A DNA stretch of 64,000 nt, from assembly GCF_004011505.1 (NCBI RefSeq), contig NZ_SAUN01000001.1:9575501-9639500 (forward strand). The letters are read 5' to 3'. The translations under genes were made by a program, and so were the position numbers. Shown in pieces: positions 63,948 to 64,000 of the stretch. The first letter of the stretch is position 1. Each line of letters opens with the position of its first letter. Under the pieces are notes generated by a model that was not told where the DNA came from, did not search any database, and was given only the letters and a program-made list of their open reading frames with translations. Origin of the DNA: Nonomuraea polychroma. GTDB taxonomy: Bacteria; Actinomycetota; Actinomycetes; Streptosporangiales; Streptosporangiaceae.

Positions 63948-64000
63948 GGCCATCAGGTCCTCGAGGTCAGCTGGGGTGAACTTCCATCTGAAGGGCCGGG
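63852..64000 (-). CDS. C-terminal end of a probable IS630-type transposase (runs off window)
   Basis: The last 48 codons are visible: RPFRWKFTPADLEDLM, then a Ser/Thr/Pro tail ending PHYQQPRKP and TGA at 63854-63852. The P-F-x-W-x-F-T-x-A-D-L pattern is what I know from the ends of IS630-family transposases, but family proof needs the upstream part. Most of this tail is the sequence repeated in inverted orientation at 62658. Confidence 0.55.
   Translation of the reverse strand, partial: RPFRWKFTPADLEDLMAGSSDTNRKSTTSSSPPAAATSLPHYQQPRKP

Noticed and set aside
63985..64000. Match of the window end to the 21-bp repeat at 25022
   Set aside because: Only about 14 bases (TCTGAAGGGCCGGG) are shared and at 63987 they are part of a transposase-like coding frame; likely chance in GC-rich DNA.

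Overview
The window is high-GC DNA with many GTG starts and several TANNNT boxes 6-7 nt before start codons. It carries a bacterial proteasome activator, actinobacterial polyprenyl-phosphate-dependent mannosyltransferases, a DUF6412 gene and many RsbW/STAS-type regulators. This points to an actinomycete, most likely the Streptosporangiales (Nonomuraea-like); the genus is inferred from gene content, not proven.

Positions 1-36.4 kb look like ordinary chromosome. They hold: a partial TenA gene, an Fpg-type glycosylase, and an MFS pump divergent from an HxlR-rhodanese pair; a TPP riboswitch driving a CytX-type permease; an Ogt methyltransferase; a PAS/GAF histidine kinase and an RsbW-like kinase; a short YidC/Oxa1 paralogue with two small membrane genes; an OmpR-type two-component pair; and a STAS antagonist. 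Next comes an envelope-glycan block (GT2, MptB-like and GT87 enzymes, a phosphatase-like membrane protein), then pheA and serS. A ten-unit 29-bp tandem repeat separates serS from a convergent Asp-box membrane protein. After that come cspA, a HAD hydrolase, a quinone oxidoreductase-Bpa operon, a MinD-like ATPase, tRNA-Ser(UGA), a Nudix-NYN fusion, an M15 lipoprotein, an MFS operon with its TetR repressor, and a GH6-CBM2 cellulase behind a perfect CebR box.

Positions 37.4-64 kb are increasingly accessory and decayed. They contain two ISL3 remnants, an IS256 remnant, two tyrosine-recombinase remnants, an MFS gene with an internal deletion, a truncated ABC permease and a broken maltokinase tail. 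They also contain a mosaic of half-genes at 52.7-55.7 kb: methyltransferase/IS256, S41 peptidase/alpha-beta hydrolase, and HSL hydrolase/TetR. Intact islands are an ECF sigma factor with its CU044_5270 partner, Rrf2 and RidA genes, an FMN reductase/AraC pair, a WYL regulator/FAD monooxygenase pair, a MoxR-DUF2201-unknown triad, and an HxlR/DHFR-like/epimerase/F420-type cluster. Two 43-bp copies of the 3' half of a tRNA-Arg gene look like attachment scars around a 1.6-kb element remnant. At the right edge a DUF3592-like membrane gene lies between two inverted copies of what is probably one insertion-sequence end.

The most unusual observations are the 29-bp repeat array between the serS and membrane-protein stop codons, the half-gene mosaic with an open S41-hydrolase chimera, the inverted IS ends bracketing one gene, and the MoxR/metallopeptidase-VWA triad with an unassigned third protein.
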